The notes: generated from the letters alone by a model not told the origin. A DNA stretch of 59,481 bases from an uncultured Acetatifactor sp. (GCF_910585425.1 NZ_CAJUCP010000031.1:1-59481); one strand, 5' to 3'. Counted from the stretch's first letter, positions 1-9,811 are shown. Program-made: numbers and translations.

Positions 1-139
1 GTAAATTCAAGGCCTCTGGGACTTTTTTGCTGTTTCAGGTGTCAAACTCAGGATTCTAACATATTTAATATGCATAAGCAATGGTTTTCTGCCCCGAAGC
101 CGCATAAGCCGCATAAAGACTGTACCTTCTTGCGAAGCA

Positions 140-170
140 GCGAATCAGGACCCCTGAGGCCCTGATTCGC
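140..170. repeat. Inverted repeat in the left-edge non-coding stretch
   Basis: Ten-base arms (GCGAATCAGG and CCTGATTCGC) flank an 11-base spacer. There is no T-run on either side, so this is not a clear intrinsic terminator. Positions 1-258 hold no gene that I can support; this repeat and the terminator at 197-239 are the only structures seen there. Confidence 0.5.
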
Positions 171-196
171 GTGCACATGCAACATTCCCGCAATCG

Positions 197-239
197 AGAA
201 AAGCCGACAATCCCAGCGTGCATGCTGCGTGTCGGCTTT
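197..239 (-). terminator. Rho-independent terminator of the fucosidase/GH31 operon
   Basis: On the minus strand a 10-bp stem (AAAGCCGACA with TGTCGGCTTT) is followed by TTTTCTC. It lies 20 bases beyond the GH31 stop codon, the place expected for the end of the six-gene minus-strand operon. Confidence 0.7.
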
Positions 240-258
240 CTTCAGGCCCTGTCGCTCC

Positions 259-2628
259 TCATTCGGCCGCTACCACGACCTTCTCTATCCTGTATCCCCC
301 GGGGATGCCGTCCCATTCTTTCGTCTTTTCCACCCGGAGCTTCCCCGGCCCTTCCTCCCAGCACAGCGTGGTCAGGGCATACTCCCCGTCCTCGTACCCG
401 TAGCCGTCCCCCGCGTCCTCATAGAGGACGAAGCGGCCGTCCCTCCCCGGGTAGACCGTCACCGTCAGGCCCTGCCCCTGCTCCCCGGTGAACCTCGCGG
501 GCTGCGCCATGGGCAGGACGGTCCCCTCCCGGACGAACAGCGGGATGCGCATCAGCGGCGCGGCGGCCTCGATCCACTGCCCTCCACCATAGGCCTCGTT
601 GGTCCAGTAGTCGTACCAGCGGCAGCCCCGGGGCAGGTACACCCGCCTGCTCCTGGGCTTCCCTTCTATCCTGGCCGAATCCCTCCCATAGTACAGCGGC
701 TCCGTCACCGGGCACACCATCAGCCCCTCCCCGAAGAGGTACTGGTCCCTTATGTCCCATGCCTGCCTGTCCCCGGGGAAGCCGAACGCCAGGTGACGGA
801 TGATGGAGCGATCCTCCAGCCAGCTTAAGCCTGCAAGGGAGTAGATATAGGGCATCAGCCGGTAGCGCAGCCGGTTGGCCAGCAGCAGCGCGTCGTAGAA
901 GGGCTCCTCCCCGTTGGCGTAGCGCCACAGTTCCCTGCGGCAGTCCGTCCCATGTCCCCGGAACACCGGCAGGAAGGCCCCCCACTGGTACCATCTGACG
1001 AAGAGCTCCCTGTACCCCAGGTCCTCATCGGCCCGGGGATAGTCCCCCTTCCAGTACCAGGGCCTCCCCTCCCTGACGAAGAAGCCCCCGATGTCCACGG
1101 TCCAGTAGGGCATGCCGCTGGCGCAGAAATGCGTCCCGGCTGCGATCTGGCGGCGCAGGGTGTCCCAGGTGGCGGCGGTGTCCCCGGACCAGAGCACGGC
1201 ACCGTACCGCTGCTGCCCTGTGGTCCCGCTGCGGGTCAGGTTGAACACCCTCTTGTCCCATGTGCCGCGCTGCCCCTCGCTTATGGCCCGGGCGTGGAAG
1301 AGGCCGAAGGCGTCCATCATCTCCGCCGGGAGCCGCAGCCCGGCGTCCGCGCAGTATTCCTCGTACATCCTGGACGGCTCCGGGCGCTCCATGTGGTTCC
1401 ATTCCGGCGTGAAGGGCTCGCTGTTGTCGCACCACCAGGCGTCCACGCCACAGTCCCCATATCCTCTCCGCACCTGGTCCCAGTACAGCGCCCTCCCCTC
1501 CCCGCGCAGCGGGTCGTAGATGTTGCTTCCCGGGAGCAGCAGCCCCCGGTCCCGGAATTCCCGGTAGTTTTCCGTACTTTCATCCATGTTCGGCCAGATG
1601 GAGAGCATGAAGCGCACGCCCTCCCGGTGGAGCTGCCGGACCATCCCGGCCGGATCCGGGAACCGTCCCCTGTCGAAGGACTTCTGGCCCCACTTCCCGT
1701 CCTCCCAGGAGCACCAGTCCAGAACTATGCCGTCCAGCCCGATCCCCCTCTCCCGGTACTGCCTGGCTGTCTCCAGGATTTCCTCCTGGGTCTCGTAGCG
1801 CTCCTGGGACTGCAGGTAGCCGAAGGCCCACTTCGGCAGCAGGGCCGCCTTCCCCGTCAGCATCCGGTATTGGGCGACGACGCCGTCCATGGTGGCGCCG
1901 TTCATGAAGTAGAAGTCCATCTCCCGGTCCGCCTCGGTGTACAGATAGGAGCCGTATGCGGTATCCTGGAAGACCATGGGGCTGTACGTGTCCATCAGGA
2001 TGCCGTAGCCCTTCGTGGACACCAGCAACGGCACCGCGATCTTGCGGTTGGCCTGGTGCACGTAGACGGTCTCGCCCCGCAGGGAGCCGAAGCCCTCCTC
2101 GTGCTGCCCCAGGCCGAACAGCCCCTCCTCCCCTTCCCATTCCAGGTGCAGCCTGGTATGGAAGCGCGTCCCGTCGGGGATCCGGGCGGCCTCCCTCACC
2201 ACGTCCTTGACGCCGTCCGGGGTCGCGGCCTTCTCGATCCTGCTCCCCTGGGCCGACAGGCGGTACACCGGGAACTCCTCCAGCACCTTGCTGTCCTTTC
2301 CCCTCTCCCGCAGGAGCACCCTGCCCTCCCCGTCGCAGTAGCGGCAGGAGGCGGTCTCCCTGCATATCTCCACCTTTAGGAGCCGCATCTGTAATATAAT
2401 CTGGCCCCCGGCTTCCGTGTAGTCCCATTCCCCATAGGGGGCCTTCTGCAGGACGCCCGGCTTCTCCTCCTGCGAGAACTGCCCGGACTCTGTATAGGTG
2501 ACCCTCACGGTCCTGTCGTTCACCGGCCTGAGACGGTGCGTCCCCGCCTGGGAATACAGGTACAGGCTGTCCTCCCTGCGCTCCACTCTTGTGATGGCCC
2601 TGTCATCAGGGCTTGCTGCAGCTAACAT
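259..2628 (-). CDS. GH31 family glycoside hydrolase (alpha-glucosidase/alpha-xylosidase type)
   Basis: A retaining alpha-glycosidase of family GH31, probably cytoplasmic because no signal peptide is visible. The start is the ATG at 2628, preceded by GGAGG at good spacing, giving about 789 residues. An N-terminal beta-sandwich precedes the catalytic barrel. The nucleophile Asp lies in WWCDNSEP near residue 402 and the likely acid/base Asp in WSGDTAATW near residue 481; RGHG follows, as in GH31 enzymes. It is the last gene of an operon with a sugar ABC transporter and a GH95 fucosidase, so it probably trims imported oligosaccharides. The exact substrate (alpha-xyloside, alpha-glucoside or alpha-galactoside) cannot be read from the sequence. 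The gap to the upstream lipoprotein gene is about 100 bases. Confidence 0.93.
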   Translation of the reverse strand: MLAAASPDDRAITRVERREDSLYLYSQAGTHRLRPVNDRTVRVTYTESGQFSQEEKPGVLQKAPYGEWDYTEAGGQIILQMRLLKVEICRETASCRYCDGEGRVLLRERGKDSKVLEEFPVYRLSAQGSRIEKAATPDGVKDVVREAARIPDGTRFHTRLHLEWEGEEGLFGLGQHEEGFGSLRGETVYVHQANRKIAVPLLVSTKGYGILMDTYSPMVFQDTAYGSYLYTEADREMDFYFMNGATMDGVVAQYRMLTGKAALLPKWAFGYLQSQERYETQEEILETARQYRERGIGLDGIVLDWCSWEDGKWGQKSFDRGRFPDPAGMVRQLHREGVRFMLSIWPNMDESTENYREFRDRGLLLPGSNIYDPLRGEGRALYWDQVRRGYGDCGVDAWWCDNSEPFTPEWNHMERPEPSRMYEEYCADAGLRLPAEMMDAFGLFHARAISEGQRGTWDKRVFNLTRSGTTGQQRYGAVLWSGDTAATWDTLRRQIAAGTHFCASGMPYWTVDIGGFFVREGRPWYWKGDYPRADEDLGYRELFVRWYQWGAFLPVFRGHGTDCRRELWRYANGEEPFYDALLLANRLRYRLMPYIYSLAGLSWLEDRSIIRHLAFGFPGDRQAWDIRDQYLFGEGLMVCPVTEPLYYGRDSARIEGKPRSRRVYLPRGCRWYDYWTNEAYGGGQWIEAAAPLMRIPLFVREGTVLPMAQPARFTGEQGQGLTVTVYPGRDGRFVLYEDAGDGYGYEDGEYALTTLCWEEGPGKLRVEKTKEWDGIPGGYRIEKVVVAAE

Positions 2629-2730
2629 CTCTCTCCTCCTTCTCTCCGGCCCCTGCGGCCCCAATCCCGCGCGCATGCCGCCCGGCCCTTCCTCCCGGCA
2701 CCGTCCCAATCCACGGCGCGGCCCGCCGCC

Positions 2731-3543
2731 CTACTCAGGATACTCCATCCCAAGCCCGGCGCCCGCCTCCAGCTCCCGGACCAGGTCTGCGGAGATGGCA
2801 TCATAGCCCGCCAGATATCCCCGGGCCGTGAAGACGATGGGCACCATCTGCTCCTCCTCGGGAACCCCGTACATGGCAAAGAACGCCTGGATGACCTCGT
2901 CGTTCCTGCCGGACCTGGTATTGATCCGGACCACCTGCTGGGGATAGGAGGCCCCTTCCACCGTTACGGTCTCCGGCAGCGAGCCTATGACCTCCTCCGT
3001 CCGGATGCACTCCTCGCACACTGTCCGGTAGAAATAGACAACGGAGGAGCTGCCCTTCTCCAGCCTGTAGCTGCCCAGCAGCTCTTTCAATGTCTGCTTC
3101 CTGCAAGGGTCGAAGACACCTCTGTCGTACACGAACAGATCCTCCCCAGCCGTCAGATAGGCCTCCCGCAGGGACTGGCTGATGGAGTCCATCCCCAGAT
3201 AGGCCTTTCCGTTCACGGTCATGATGGGATAGGTCAGGGAGCCGATCACCTCCTGGCTATAGCCCAGCTTCCCCAGCTCCCTGTCCCTGTCCATGGCCGC
3301 GGAGGCCTGGAATACATTGTGGGGATATATCTCGTAGGGATATCTGTCGGAGACATCCCCCAGCTCCTCCTTCACCACCCGGTAGAAGTCCTTTGTCCCG
3401 TCGCAGGAGGCACAGGGCTCATTATAGAAAAAGTGTATCTCGATCTTCCCGGGCCGCTCCTCTTCCTCCCGGGCACAGCCCGGGAGCGCCATGCAGAAAA
3501 GCAGGAGGGCCAGCCCCATAAGCCCTTTGCGCGTCACTTTCAA
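2731..3543 (-). CDS. Lipoprotein with two thioredoxin-like domains
   Basis: The start is a TTG at 3543 that overlaps the GH95 stop codon (TTGA) and has GGAGGTG just upstream, so it is probably translated by coupling. It gives 270 residues with a lipoprotein signal peptide ending LPGC (Cys23). Two thioredoxin-like halves follow: CASC at 44-47 with a likely cis-Pro at 106 (TYPIM), and CEEC at 176-179 with a second cis-Pro motif (MVPIV). Each half is small. The protein should sit on the outer face of the membrane and could reduce or exchange disulfides. Its place inside a glycan operon is unusual and its substrate is unknown. The thioredoxin assignment rests on the CxxC and cis-Pro patterns. Confidence 0.75.
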   Translation of the reverse strand: MKVTRKGLMGLALLLFCMALPGCAREEEERPGKIEIHFFYNEPCASCDGTKDFYRVVKEELGDVSDRYPYEIYPHNVFQASAAMDRDRELGKLGYSQEVIGSLTYPIMTVNGKAYLGMDSISQSLREAYLTAGEDLFVYDRGVFDPCRKQTLKELLGSYRLEKGSSSVVYFYRTVCEECIRTEEVIGSLPETVTVEGASYPQQVVRINTRSGRNDEVIQAFFAMYGVPEEEQMVPIVFTARGYLAGYDAISADLVRELEAGAGLGMEYPE

Positions 3544-5879
3544 AAATCCACCTCCGTCAGGACGATCCGCTCTTCCCCGGCCAGCCGTATCCGCTTCCAG
3601 CTGCCACCGTAGCACACGGTGAATTCCCGCTCCCGGGGCATCGTTCCTGTCAGCACCGCTTTTTCCAGCTTCCCGTCCCGGAAGCTGATGTTCACCGTCA
3701 CCCCTCCCCTGGCCCGCAGGCCGGAGACCATGCCCGTACCAAAGGCCTTGGGAAGAGCGGGCAGCAGCGTGACGGTCTTCTCCGTGCTCTGGACCAGCAT
3801 CTCCGCTATGCCGGCGCAGGTGCCGAAATTGGAGTCAATCTGGAAGGGAGGATGCCCGCCGAACATATTGGGGTAACAGCCGCCGCCCGCCATATAGTTC
3901 AAAGGGCTGCTGCCGTCGATGGGGCGCAGCTGCTTCTTCAGGATGCGGTAGGCCCTCTCCCCGTCCCGCAGATGCGCCCACAGGCTGATCCGCCATGCAA
4001 GGGCCCAGCCGGTGCTCTCGTCCCCGCGCAGCTCAAGCGTCCGCGCGCAGGCCCTGGCCAGCTCCGGGGTCTCCTCCACCGAAATCTCCCGGCCCGGATA
4101 CAGCGGATAGAGATGGGAGGTGTGGCGGTGGGCGGGCTCGCTCTCCTCCAGCTCCTCGTTCCACTCCAGCAGCTCGCCCCGGGCGCCGATCTTATAGGAG
4201 GGCAGGCGTCCCAGCGCTTCTTCCAGCTCCTCCAGGAACCGACTGTCTGTCCCCAGAATCCGGCAGCAGGACGCCGCATTGCCCAAAGTCTCCCGGACGA
4301 TAGCCATGGTCATGGTGGTGGTCTCGCTCACCGCGCAGCGCTTCCCTCCATAGAGGAAATTGTTCTCCGGGGACGTGGAAGGTGAGAATATCAGCTTCCC
4401 CTCCTCATTTTCGCTGAGCACGTCCAGGAAGAACCGGGCCGCGTCCCGGATGATGGGATAGCCGGTCCGGCGCAGGAACTCCTCATCCCCCGAGAACAGA
4501 TAATGGTCGTAGGCATGGGCGCTGAGCCAGCCCGCGGAAAGCGGCCAGAAGGCATAGACCGCAGTGCCCTTTCCCCGGTTGCCCACGGGATTGGAAAGGC
4601 ACCAGATGTCGCTGTTATGGTGGGCCACGAACCCTCCCGCGCCGTAGTGGGTCCTGGCCGTCCTGGCCCCGCTGACCCGGAGGTTGTCCAAAAACTCCAT
4701 CAAAGGCTCATGCATCTGCGCCAGATTTGCAGTCTCCGCCGCCCAGTAGTTCATCTCCGTATTGATGTTGACCGTATAGTTGGAGCTCCACGGCGCGCGC
4801 AGGTGCTGGTTCCAGATGCCCTGCAGGTTCGCCGGAAGGGTCCCCGGGCGGGAGCTTGCTATCAGCAGATAGCGGCCATACTGGAACAGCAGCGCATATC
4901 TGGCGGGATCCACGTCCTGCTCCCAGTCGGCAAGCCGCTCCGGCGTAGGAAGCTCTTCCCTGCCGGCTCCCAGGTCGATCTGGACGCGGTTGAAATAAAC
5001 CCGGTAATCTTCCACATGCCTGGCGGCAAGGGCATCATAGTCCCATTCCCCGGCGGCCCGCAGGTCTTTCAGACAGTTTTCCCGATAGGGCTTCCCCTCC
5101 AGGAAGGGCTGGCGGAACGGTCCGTCGAAGCTCGTCCTTGCCGCCAGGTACAGGGTGACGCTGTCCGCCCCCGCGACCTCCAGACCCTCCGGCAGCTGTC
5201 TCACCGTGCCGCCTTTCGGCAGGATGGAGAGCATGGCGCAGAACCGCATGCCCTTCTTCTTTGGATCCTCCTCATAGATGACAGGATTCTCTGATTTCAC
5301 ATAGGAGGGATCCACCTGGGAGGGAGCGATCCCGTCCAGGACCATGCAGCCGTCTTCCGTGGAGACCGTGGCGCGGAGCTGACAGGTATACCCGGCCCGC
5401 AGGGAGACTTTTCCCGCTTTGTCCGCCGAGATGCGCATCACCATCACCTGGTCCGGGGCGCTGACGAAGGTCTCACGGACATAGCCGACATTTCCTACAC
5501 AGTACCGCAGTCCGCACACTGCCTTTTCCAGATCCAGCCATCGTCTGTATCCCGAGACCTCCCCCTCCGGATGCACCATGTCCAGAATCAGCTCTCCCAG
5601 GGGCAGATAGCTCTGGGTGTATTGCCCCAGCACATTCTCTTCGATAAGCGCCTGGGCCTCACAGTACTTTTTCTCCCTGGCCAGCCTGCGCGCCTCCTCA
5701 TAATATTTTTCCGCTCCGGGGATATCGTGGCTCTGGGGATACCCCGACCAGAGGGAGTCCTCGTTCAGCGAGATTTTCTCCTGCTCCACCCCTGACCAGA
5801 CCATGGCTCCCAGCCTTCCGTTCCCCAGGGGGAGCGCCTCCTCCCAATAAGCCGCCGGCTTCTTGTACCATAATTCCAT
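3540..5879 (-). CDS. GH95 family alpha-L-fucosidase
   Basis: A 779-residue enzyme of family GH95, which removes alpha-1,2-linked fucose (some members act on galactosides) by inversion. The opening with WYKKPA, LPLGNGRLGAM and NEDSLWSG is typical of the family. Key sites seen are HHNSDIW near residue 419, an acid Glu region EWNEELEESEPAHRH near 570-585 followed by TSHLYPLYPG, and QIDSNFG near 679. No signal peptide is visible, so it probably acts inside the cell after uptake. It is downstream of a sugar-binding lipoprotein and two permeases, from which it is separated by a terminator-like hairpin at 5893-5936. The downstream lipoprotein gene overlaps its stop codon. Confidence 0.95.
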   Translation of the reverse strand: MELWYKKPAAYWEEALPLGNGRLGAMVWSGVEQEKISLNEDSLWSGYPQSHDIPGAEKYYEEARRLAREKKYCEAQALIEENVLGQYTQSYLPLGELILDMVHPEGEVSGYRRWLDLEKAVCGLRYCVGNVGYVRETFVSAPDQVMVMRISADKAGKVSLRAGYTCQLRATVSTEDGCMVLDGIAPSQVDPSYVKSENPVIYEEDPKKKGMRFCAMLSILPKGGTVRQLPEGLEVAGADSVTLYLAARTSFDGPFRQPFLEGKPYRENCLKDLRAAGEWDYDALAARHVEDYRVYFNRVQIDLGAGREELPTPERLADWEQDVDPARYALLFQYGRYLLIASSRPGTLPANLQGIWNQHLRAPWSSNYTVNINTEMNYWAAETANLAQMHEPLMEFLDNLRVSGARTARTHYGAGGFVAHHNSDIWCLSNPVGNRGKGTAVYAFWPLSAGWLSAHAYDHYLFSGDEEFLRRTGYPIIRDAARFFLDVLSENEEGKLIFSPSTSPENNFLYGGKRCAVSETTTMTMAIVRETLGNAASCCRILGTDSRFLEELEEALGRLPSYKIGARGELLEWNEELEESEPAHRHTSHLYPLYPGREISVEETPELARACARTLELRGDESTGWALAWRISLWAHLRDGERAYRILKKQLRPIDGSSPLNYMAGGGCYPNMFGGHPPFQIDSNFGTCAGIAEMLVQSTEKTVTLLPALPKAFGTGMVSGLRARGGVTVNISFRDGKLEKAVLTGTMPREREFTVCYGGSWKRIRLAGEERIVLTEVDF

Positions 5880-5892
5880 ACTGTTCCCTCCT

Positions 5893-5936
5893 TAAAAAAA
5901 CAGCCAGGCCCGCTGCAAGCCAAGGCCTGGCTGTTT
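5893..5936 (-). terminator. Intra-operon terminator/attenuator between the binding protein and GH95
   Basis: On the minus strand a strong GC stem (ACAGCCAGGCC with GGCCTGGCTGT) is followed by seven T. It stands just after the sugar-binding lipoprotein gene, so most transcripts may stop here, giving more transporter than enzyme. Confidence 0.8.
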
Positions 5937-5946
5937 GATTTCTGTC

Positions 5947-7707
5947 CTACTGGCCGATGGCCGTCTTGTATATCTCTATATAGCGGTCCACTCTGTAGGA
6001 ATCCAACTCGCTCAGATACTCATCCCAGCCGTTCTCGATGTCGCGCTCGCCGGTGATGAACTGGACGATGGTCTTCCTGACGAAGCTGTTGAGGTTCGTC
6101 TGGATCTCGGCGTATTCATCCATCATTTCCAGAGGGATGAAGGGATTGTATTCCAGCCTCTTCTCCGGGATGAATTCCTCCACCTTCTGGGTGTCGAGGG
6201 TTATGCGCTGCTCATAGTTCTCCTGCAGGTAGACATTCTCCACCTCGGGCAGCATGGCAAGACGGAAGGAAGCCACATCAGCCTGAGGGCCGACGCCAAA
6301 GCCATACTTGTCGTTCTCTTCCTTATCCTCTTCCGGCACGGAGAGGACTACATACCTGGCTTCTCCGCCAAACACGTTCTTTGCGCCTTCCGCTGCGCGC
6401 TCCCAGCCAAGCCCTTCTTTTCCTTTGAAGCGCATCATGTTGTAGTCGTCGTCATAGAAGAACTCGTCAATCAGACGGAAAGCAGCTTCCGGATACTGGC
6501 ACTTGTCCGTAATCACCGCCTCGAATCCTGTGATGGTCCCCTCGTTTGCGTTCTGGCCCTGGCGGCGGAAGCCGTCGGGACCTGCAACGGGAATCAGAAT
6601 CTGATAGTTCTCGGCTTCCACGGGATCGCTGTTGTCATAGCCCATGGCAGCGTGGTCGCAGACATACATGCCCACTACATGAGGCTCCGTGCGGACTGTC
6701 TGCGCCATGATGTCCTCTTTCTGGGTGAAAGAGGTAGGCTCGATTAGCCCCTCGTCATAAAGGCTCTTGATGTAGCGCAGGCCCTCGCGGTAGGCATCGG
6801 TTGAAGGTGAGAACTCTACGCTCTCGCCGTCAGCGCCAAGGCTGAGCCAGAAGTCGGGCTTCACGGTCTGGAAGGACATGCCCATCAGAGCGAACTCCAC
6901 CGGCGTGTTCCATGTGGTGGCGCCGATGAGGCCTATCTCATCCTTCTCGCCGTTCCCGTTGGGATCTTCGTTCACGAATGCCCGAAGGACCTCGCGCAGC
7001 TCCTCGGTGTTGGTAGGCATCTCCAGATTCAGCTTATCCATCCAGTCCTGACGCAGGTAAATCTTGGGGTACGCGGAGCAGTGGTAGCACTCCGAGAAAC
7101 GGGCAAATCCGTAGATTTCGCCGTCCGGCGCGGTGCTGCCCTCCCTGTAAGCCGGATTCTCATCGAAGACCCTCTTCATGTTGTTGCCATACTTGTCCAC
7201 ATACTCGGTGATGGGAAGGAAGATCCCCTCCTTCACGGCGAACTGCATGACATCCGCCTTCGTCAGCATCGCCGTCCAGTCTGTCAGAAGGAGATCCGGA
7301 TAGTCATCGCCTGCCAGCATCAGATTGCGCTTCTCCAGGGAATCCGAGCTGGGGGTGGAGATGATCTCCAGCTTGATGTTGGCCTTCTCCTCAATCTCCT
7401 TCAGGAACATGTTCTGGGACCAGTCAGTGTCCGCGCCGCCCTCTATCCATGCCGTGAGGGTGATGGGCTCATTCATGATGGGCATGCCGGTGGCATTGAA
7501 GCCGGCAGGTCCCTCCGCAGATTCCCCTTCGGAGCCCGCATCTTCCCCATCTCCGGAACCGGCGTCCGCCGATTGCTCTGTCTTGGATTCGCCGGAGTCC
7601 GCTGCCCCTCCCTTGGATTCGCCGGAATCGCCGCCTGAGCCTCCGCATCCCGCCATCGCTGCCGTCATGGACAATGCCAGCAACAGTGCCAATGCTTTTT
7701 TCTTCAT
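5947..7707 (-). CDS. Sugar ABC transporter substrate-binding lipoprotein
   Basis: A 586-residue extracellular solute-binding protein of the large LplA-like type that pairs with LplB/LplC permeases in gut Firmicutes. The signal peptide ends AMAGC (lipidated Cys21) and a low-complexity Gly/Ser/Glu linker follows up to about residue 65. The ATG has an upstream AAGGAGG. It should capture oligosaccharides on the outer membrane face and deliver them to the two permeases encoded just upstream. The GH95 and GH31 genes downstream suggest fucosylated or alpha-linked glycans. As is usual for this class, no ATPase gene is nearby; a shared MsmX-like ATPase elsewhere is likely. Confidence 0.92.
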   Translation of the reverse strand: MKKKALALLLALSMTAAMAGCGGSGGDSGESKGGAADSGESKTEQSADAGSGDGEDAGSEGESAEGPAGFNATGMPIMNEPITLTAWIEGGADTDWSQNMFLKEIEEKANIKLEIISTPSSDSLEKRNLMLAGDDYPDLLLTDWTAMLTKADVMQFAVKEGIFLPITEYVDKYGNNMKRVFDENPAYREGSTAPDGEIYGFARFSECYHCSAYPKIYLRQDWMDKLNLEMPTNTEELREVLRAFVNEDPNGNGEKDEIGLIGATTWNTPVEFALMGMSFQTVKPDFWLSLGADGESVEFSPSTDAYREGLRYIKSLYDEGLIEPTSFTQKEDIMAQTVRTEPHVVGMYVCDHAAMGYDNSDPVEAENYQILIPVAGPDGFRRQGQNANEGTITGFEAVITDKCQYPEAAFRLIDEFFYDDDYNMMRFKGKEGLGWERAAEGAKNVFGGEARYVVLSVPEEDKEENDKYGFGVGPQADVASFRLAMLPEVENVYLQENYEQRITLDTQKVEEFIPEKRLEYNPFIPLEMMDEYAEIQTNLNSFVRKTIVQFITGERDIENGWDEYLSELDSYRVDRYIEIYKTAIGQ

Positions 7708-7873
7708 TTCTTCTTTCCTCCTTATTCTTTCTGGAACTGTCCGGAAACCCCGTGATGCCTGTTTACCGTCTCCGGAACCTCTATCATGAGCGCTCTTTCA
7801 TACAAAACCGGAGCGTCCTGATCCCTGCTTCCCGTCTTGCCGACACACTCGGCACATAAACGGAAAATCATGC

Positions 7874-8788
7874 CTATCCCTTGATCGCCCCTACCATGAT
7901 CCCCTTTACGAAATACTTCTGCACAAGGGGATAGAGCAGCATCACGGGCACGGAGCCCACGATAATGGTGGTATACTGCAGCAGGTACTTGGTCTCCTGG
8001 ATCTCAAGCTGCTTCGTCACGTCCATGGACATGCCCGCCGTGTTCATGTTCATCAGGATCTCCCTCATGACCAGCTGGAGGGGGAACTTGGTGGTGGTGT
8101 TCAGGTACATCATCTCGTTGAAGTAAGAGTTCCAGTGCCCTACCGCGTACAGCAGCACGTTCACCGCCAGGATCGGCGTGGCCAGCGGGATGCATATCTT
8201 GATCAGGAACTTGAAATCGTCGCATCCGTCCACGCTGGCGCTGTCCAGTATCTCCTGAGGGATCGTGGACTGGAAATAGGTGCGGGTGATGATCAGGTTC
8301 CACACAGAGAGCGCCGTGGGCATCACCACTGCCCATATGGTGTCCAGCATGTGCAGGTTCTTCACCAGCATGTAGGACGGAATCATGCCGCCGCTGAACA
8401 GCATGGTGAACGTGAAGAAGAACATCACCGGATTGCGGATCGCCAGGTCCCTGCGGGAAAGCGGATAAGCCGCCAGCACCGTCATGATTACATTGATCAC
8501 CGTGCCCACCACCGTGTACAGGATGGAATTGAGGAACCCGGATATCAGCAGCTTATGGCCCAACAGCATATTGTAGCCGCGCAGCGTGAAGTCCACCGGC
8601 CACAGATAGACCTTCCCCGAAAGCAGCGCCTTCGGCGAAGAGAAGGAGGCCGCCACCACGAAGACCAGCGGAACCAGGATGCACACCACCGATACCGCGC
8701 ACAGGATGTGTACCAGCGCCATATAGAGATGGTCGTTCCATTTTGTATAATACCGGACTTTCTTGTTATTCTTTATCACCTTTGCCAT
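7874..8788 (-). CDS. Carbohydrate ABC transporter permease (LplC type)
   Basis: A 304-residue inner-membrane permease with about six membrane segments. The start is the ATG at 8788, which has AAGGAGG seven bases upstream; an ATG ten codons earlier lacks this site. The cytoplasmic loop that docks the ATPase reads LDSASVDGCDDFKFLIKICIPLATP, the EAA-type motif with the glycine kept. It lies 10 bases behind the partner permease and 166 bases before the binding-protein gene. The pair forms the channel for the oligosaccharide bound by the lipoprotein. Confidence 0.93.
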   Translation of the reverse strand: MAKVIKNNKKVRYYTKWNDHLYMALVHILCAVSVVCILVPLVFVVAASFSSPKALLSGKVYLWPVDFTLRGYNMLLGHKLLISGFLNSILYTVVGTVINVIMTVLAAYPLSRRDLAIRNPVMFFFTFTMLFSGGMIPSYMLVKNLHMLDTIWAVVMPTALSVWNLIITRTYFQSTIPQEILDSASVDGCDDFKFLIKICIPLATPILAVNVLLYAVGHWNSYFNEMMYLNTTTKFPLQLVMREILMNMNTAGMSMDVTKQLEIQETKYLLQYTTIIVGSVPVMLLYPLVQKYFVKGIMVGAIKG

Positions 8789-8798
8789 GACTGCCTCC

Positions 8799-9767
8799 TT
8801 ACCACAAGCTTGTCTCATTGACCTTCTTCGCGAACATGTTCGCCAGGACGATCAGAATCAGATTGCACACCGAGTTGAACAGGCCTACCGCTGTGGCGTA
8901 GGAATATTGGAAATTCACAAGGCCCCGTTTGTAGACGAAGGTGGAAATGATCTCCGACAGCTCCAGGTTCACCGGGTTCTGAAGGAGGTAGATCTTCTCG
9001 AAGCCGACGCTCATCACGCTGCCCATGGCCATGATCAACTGGATGACGATGGTGGGCAGTATCGTGGGCAGGTCCACATACCACACTCTCTTGAAACGGC
9101 TGGCCCCATCGATGATCGCCGCCTCCGTCAGGGACGGATCCACGCTTGCCAGGGCCGCGATATAGATGACGGCGCTGTAGCCCATCCCCTGCCAGACCCC
9201 TGACCAGACATACATGCTCCGGAACAGCCCGGGCTTGCCCATGAAATCCGTTGCCGTGCCCCCAAACAGAGTGATCACGTTATTGACCAGCCCCGTGCGC
9301 ACGGAAAAAATATTCTGCATGATGCCCACCAGAACCACTGTAGAGATGAAATAGGGCAGATATGTAACCATCTGGACTATCTTCTTATAATGCCTGCCGC
9401 TCAGCTCGTTGATCGCCAGGGCCAGAAGGATAGGCATGGGAAAGCTGACCACAAGGCTGTACAGACTGACTGCCAGCGTATTCCTGATCAGGAGCCCGAA
9501 ATCCCTTGTCATGAAGAAATTCTTGAAATGCCTCAGCCCTACCCAGTCGCTCCCCCAGATTCCTCTCCGGATGGAGAAATCCTTGAAGGCGATGACGGCT
9601 CCCGCCATGGGCACATAGGCAAAGGTAATCAGCCACGCAATCGGCAGGACCAGCATCAGGTATAGCTGCCAGCGCTTCCTCACCTCCAACACTATCGATT
9701 CCCACACGCCTCTCTTCCCTGTCTGTCCTTTTGCCGGTTTATTTTTTTCCCTAGCCTTTATGACCAT
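8799..9767 (-). CDS. Carbohydrate ABC transporter permease (LplB type)
   Basis: A 322-residue permease, the first gene of the operon. The start at 9767 (MVIKAREK) has GGAGAGGAGG eight bases upstream; an upstream in-frame ATG at 9806 has its ribosome site too close. The N-terminal 30 residues are basic and cytoplasmic, followed by about six membrane segments. The EAA loop reads EAAIIDGASRFKRVWYVDLP. It pairs with the LplC-type permease encoded downstream. Confidence 0.93.
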   Translation of the reverse strand: MVIKAREKNKPAKGQTGKRGVWESIVLEVRKRWQLYLMLVLPIAWLITFAYVPMAGAVIAFKDFSIRRGIWGSDWVGLRHFKNFFMTRDFGLLIRNTLAVSLYSLVVSFPMPILLALAINELSGRHYKKIVQMVTYLPYFISTVVLVGIMQNIFSVRTGLVNNVITLFGGTATDFMGKPGLFRSMYVWSGVWQGMGYSAVIYIAALASVDPSLTEAAIIDGASRFKRVWYVDLPTILPTIVIQLIMAMGSVMSVGFEKIYLLQNPVNLELSEIISTFVYKRGLVNFQYSYATAVGLFNSVCNLILIVLANMFAKKVNETSLW

Positions 9768-9811
9768 TGAACCGTCCTCCTCTCCTGGCAAAATGAAATA
9801 TTCCATCTCCT

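Noticed and set aside
952..2379. Plus-strand frame of 475 codons opposite GH31
   Set aside because: Shadow of the GH31 gene; no signature and His/Pro-rich composition.
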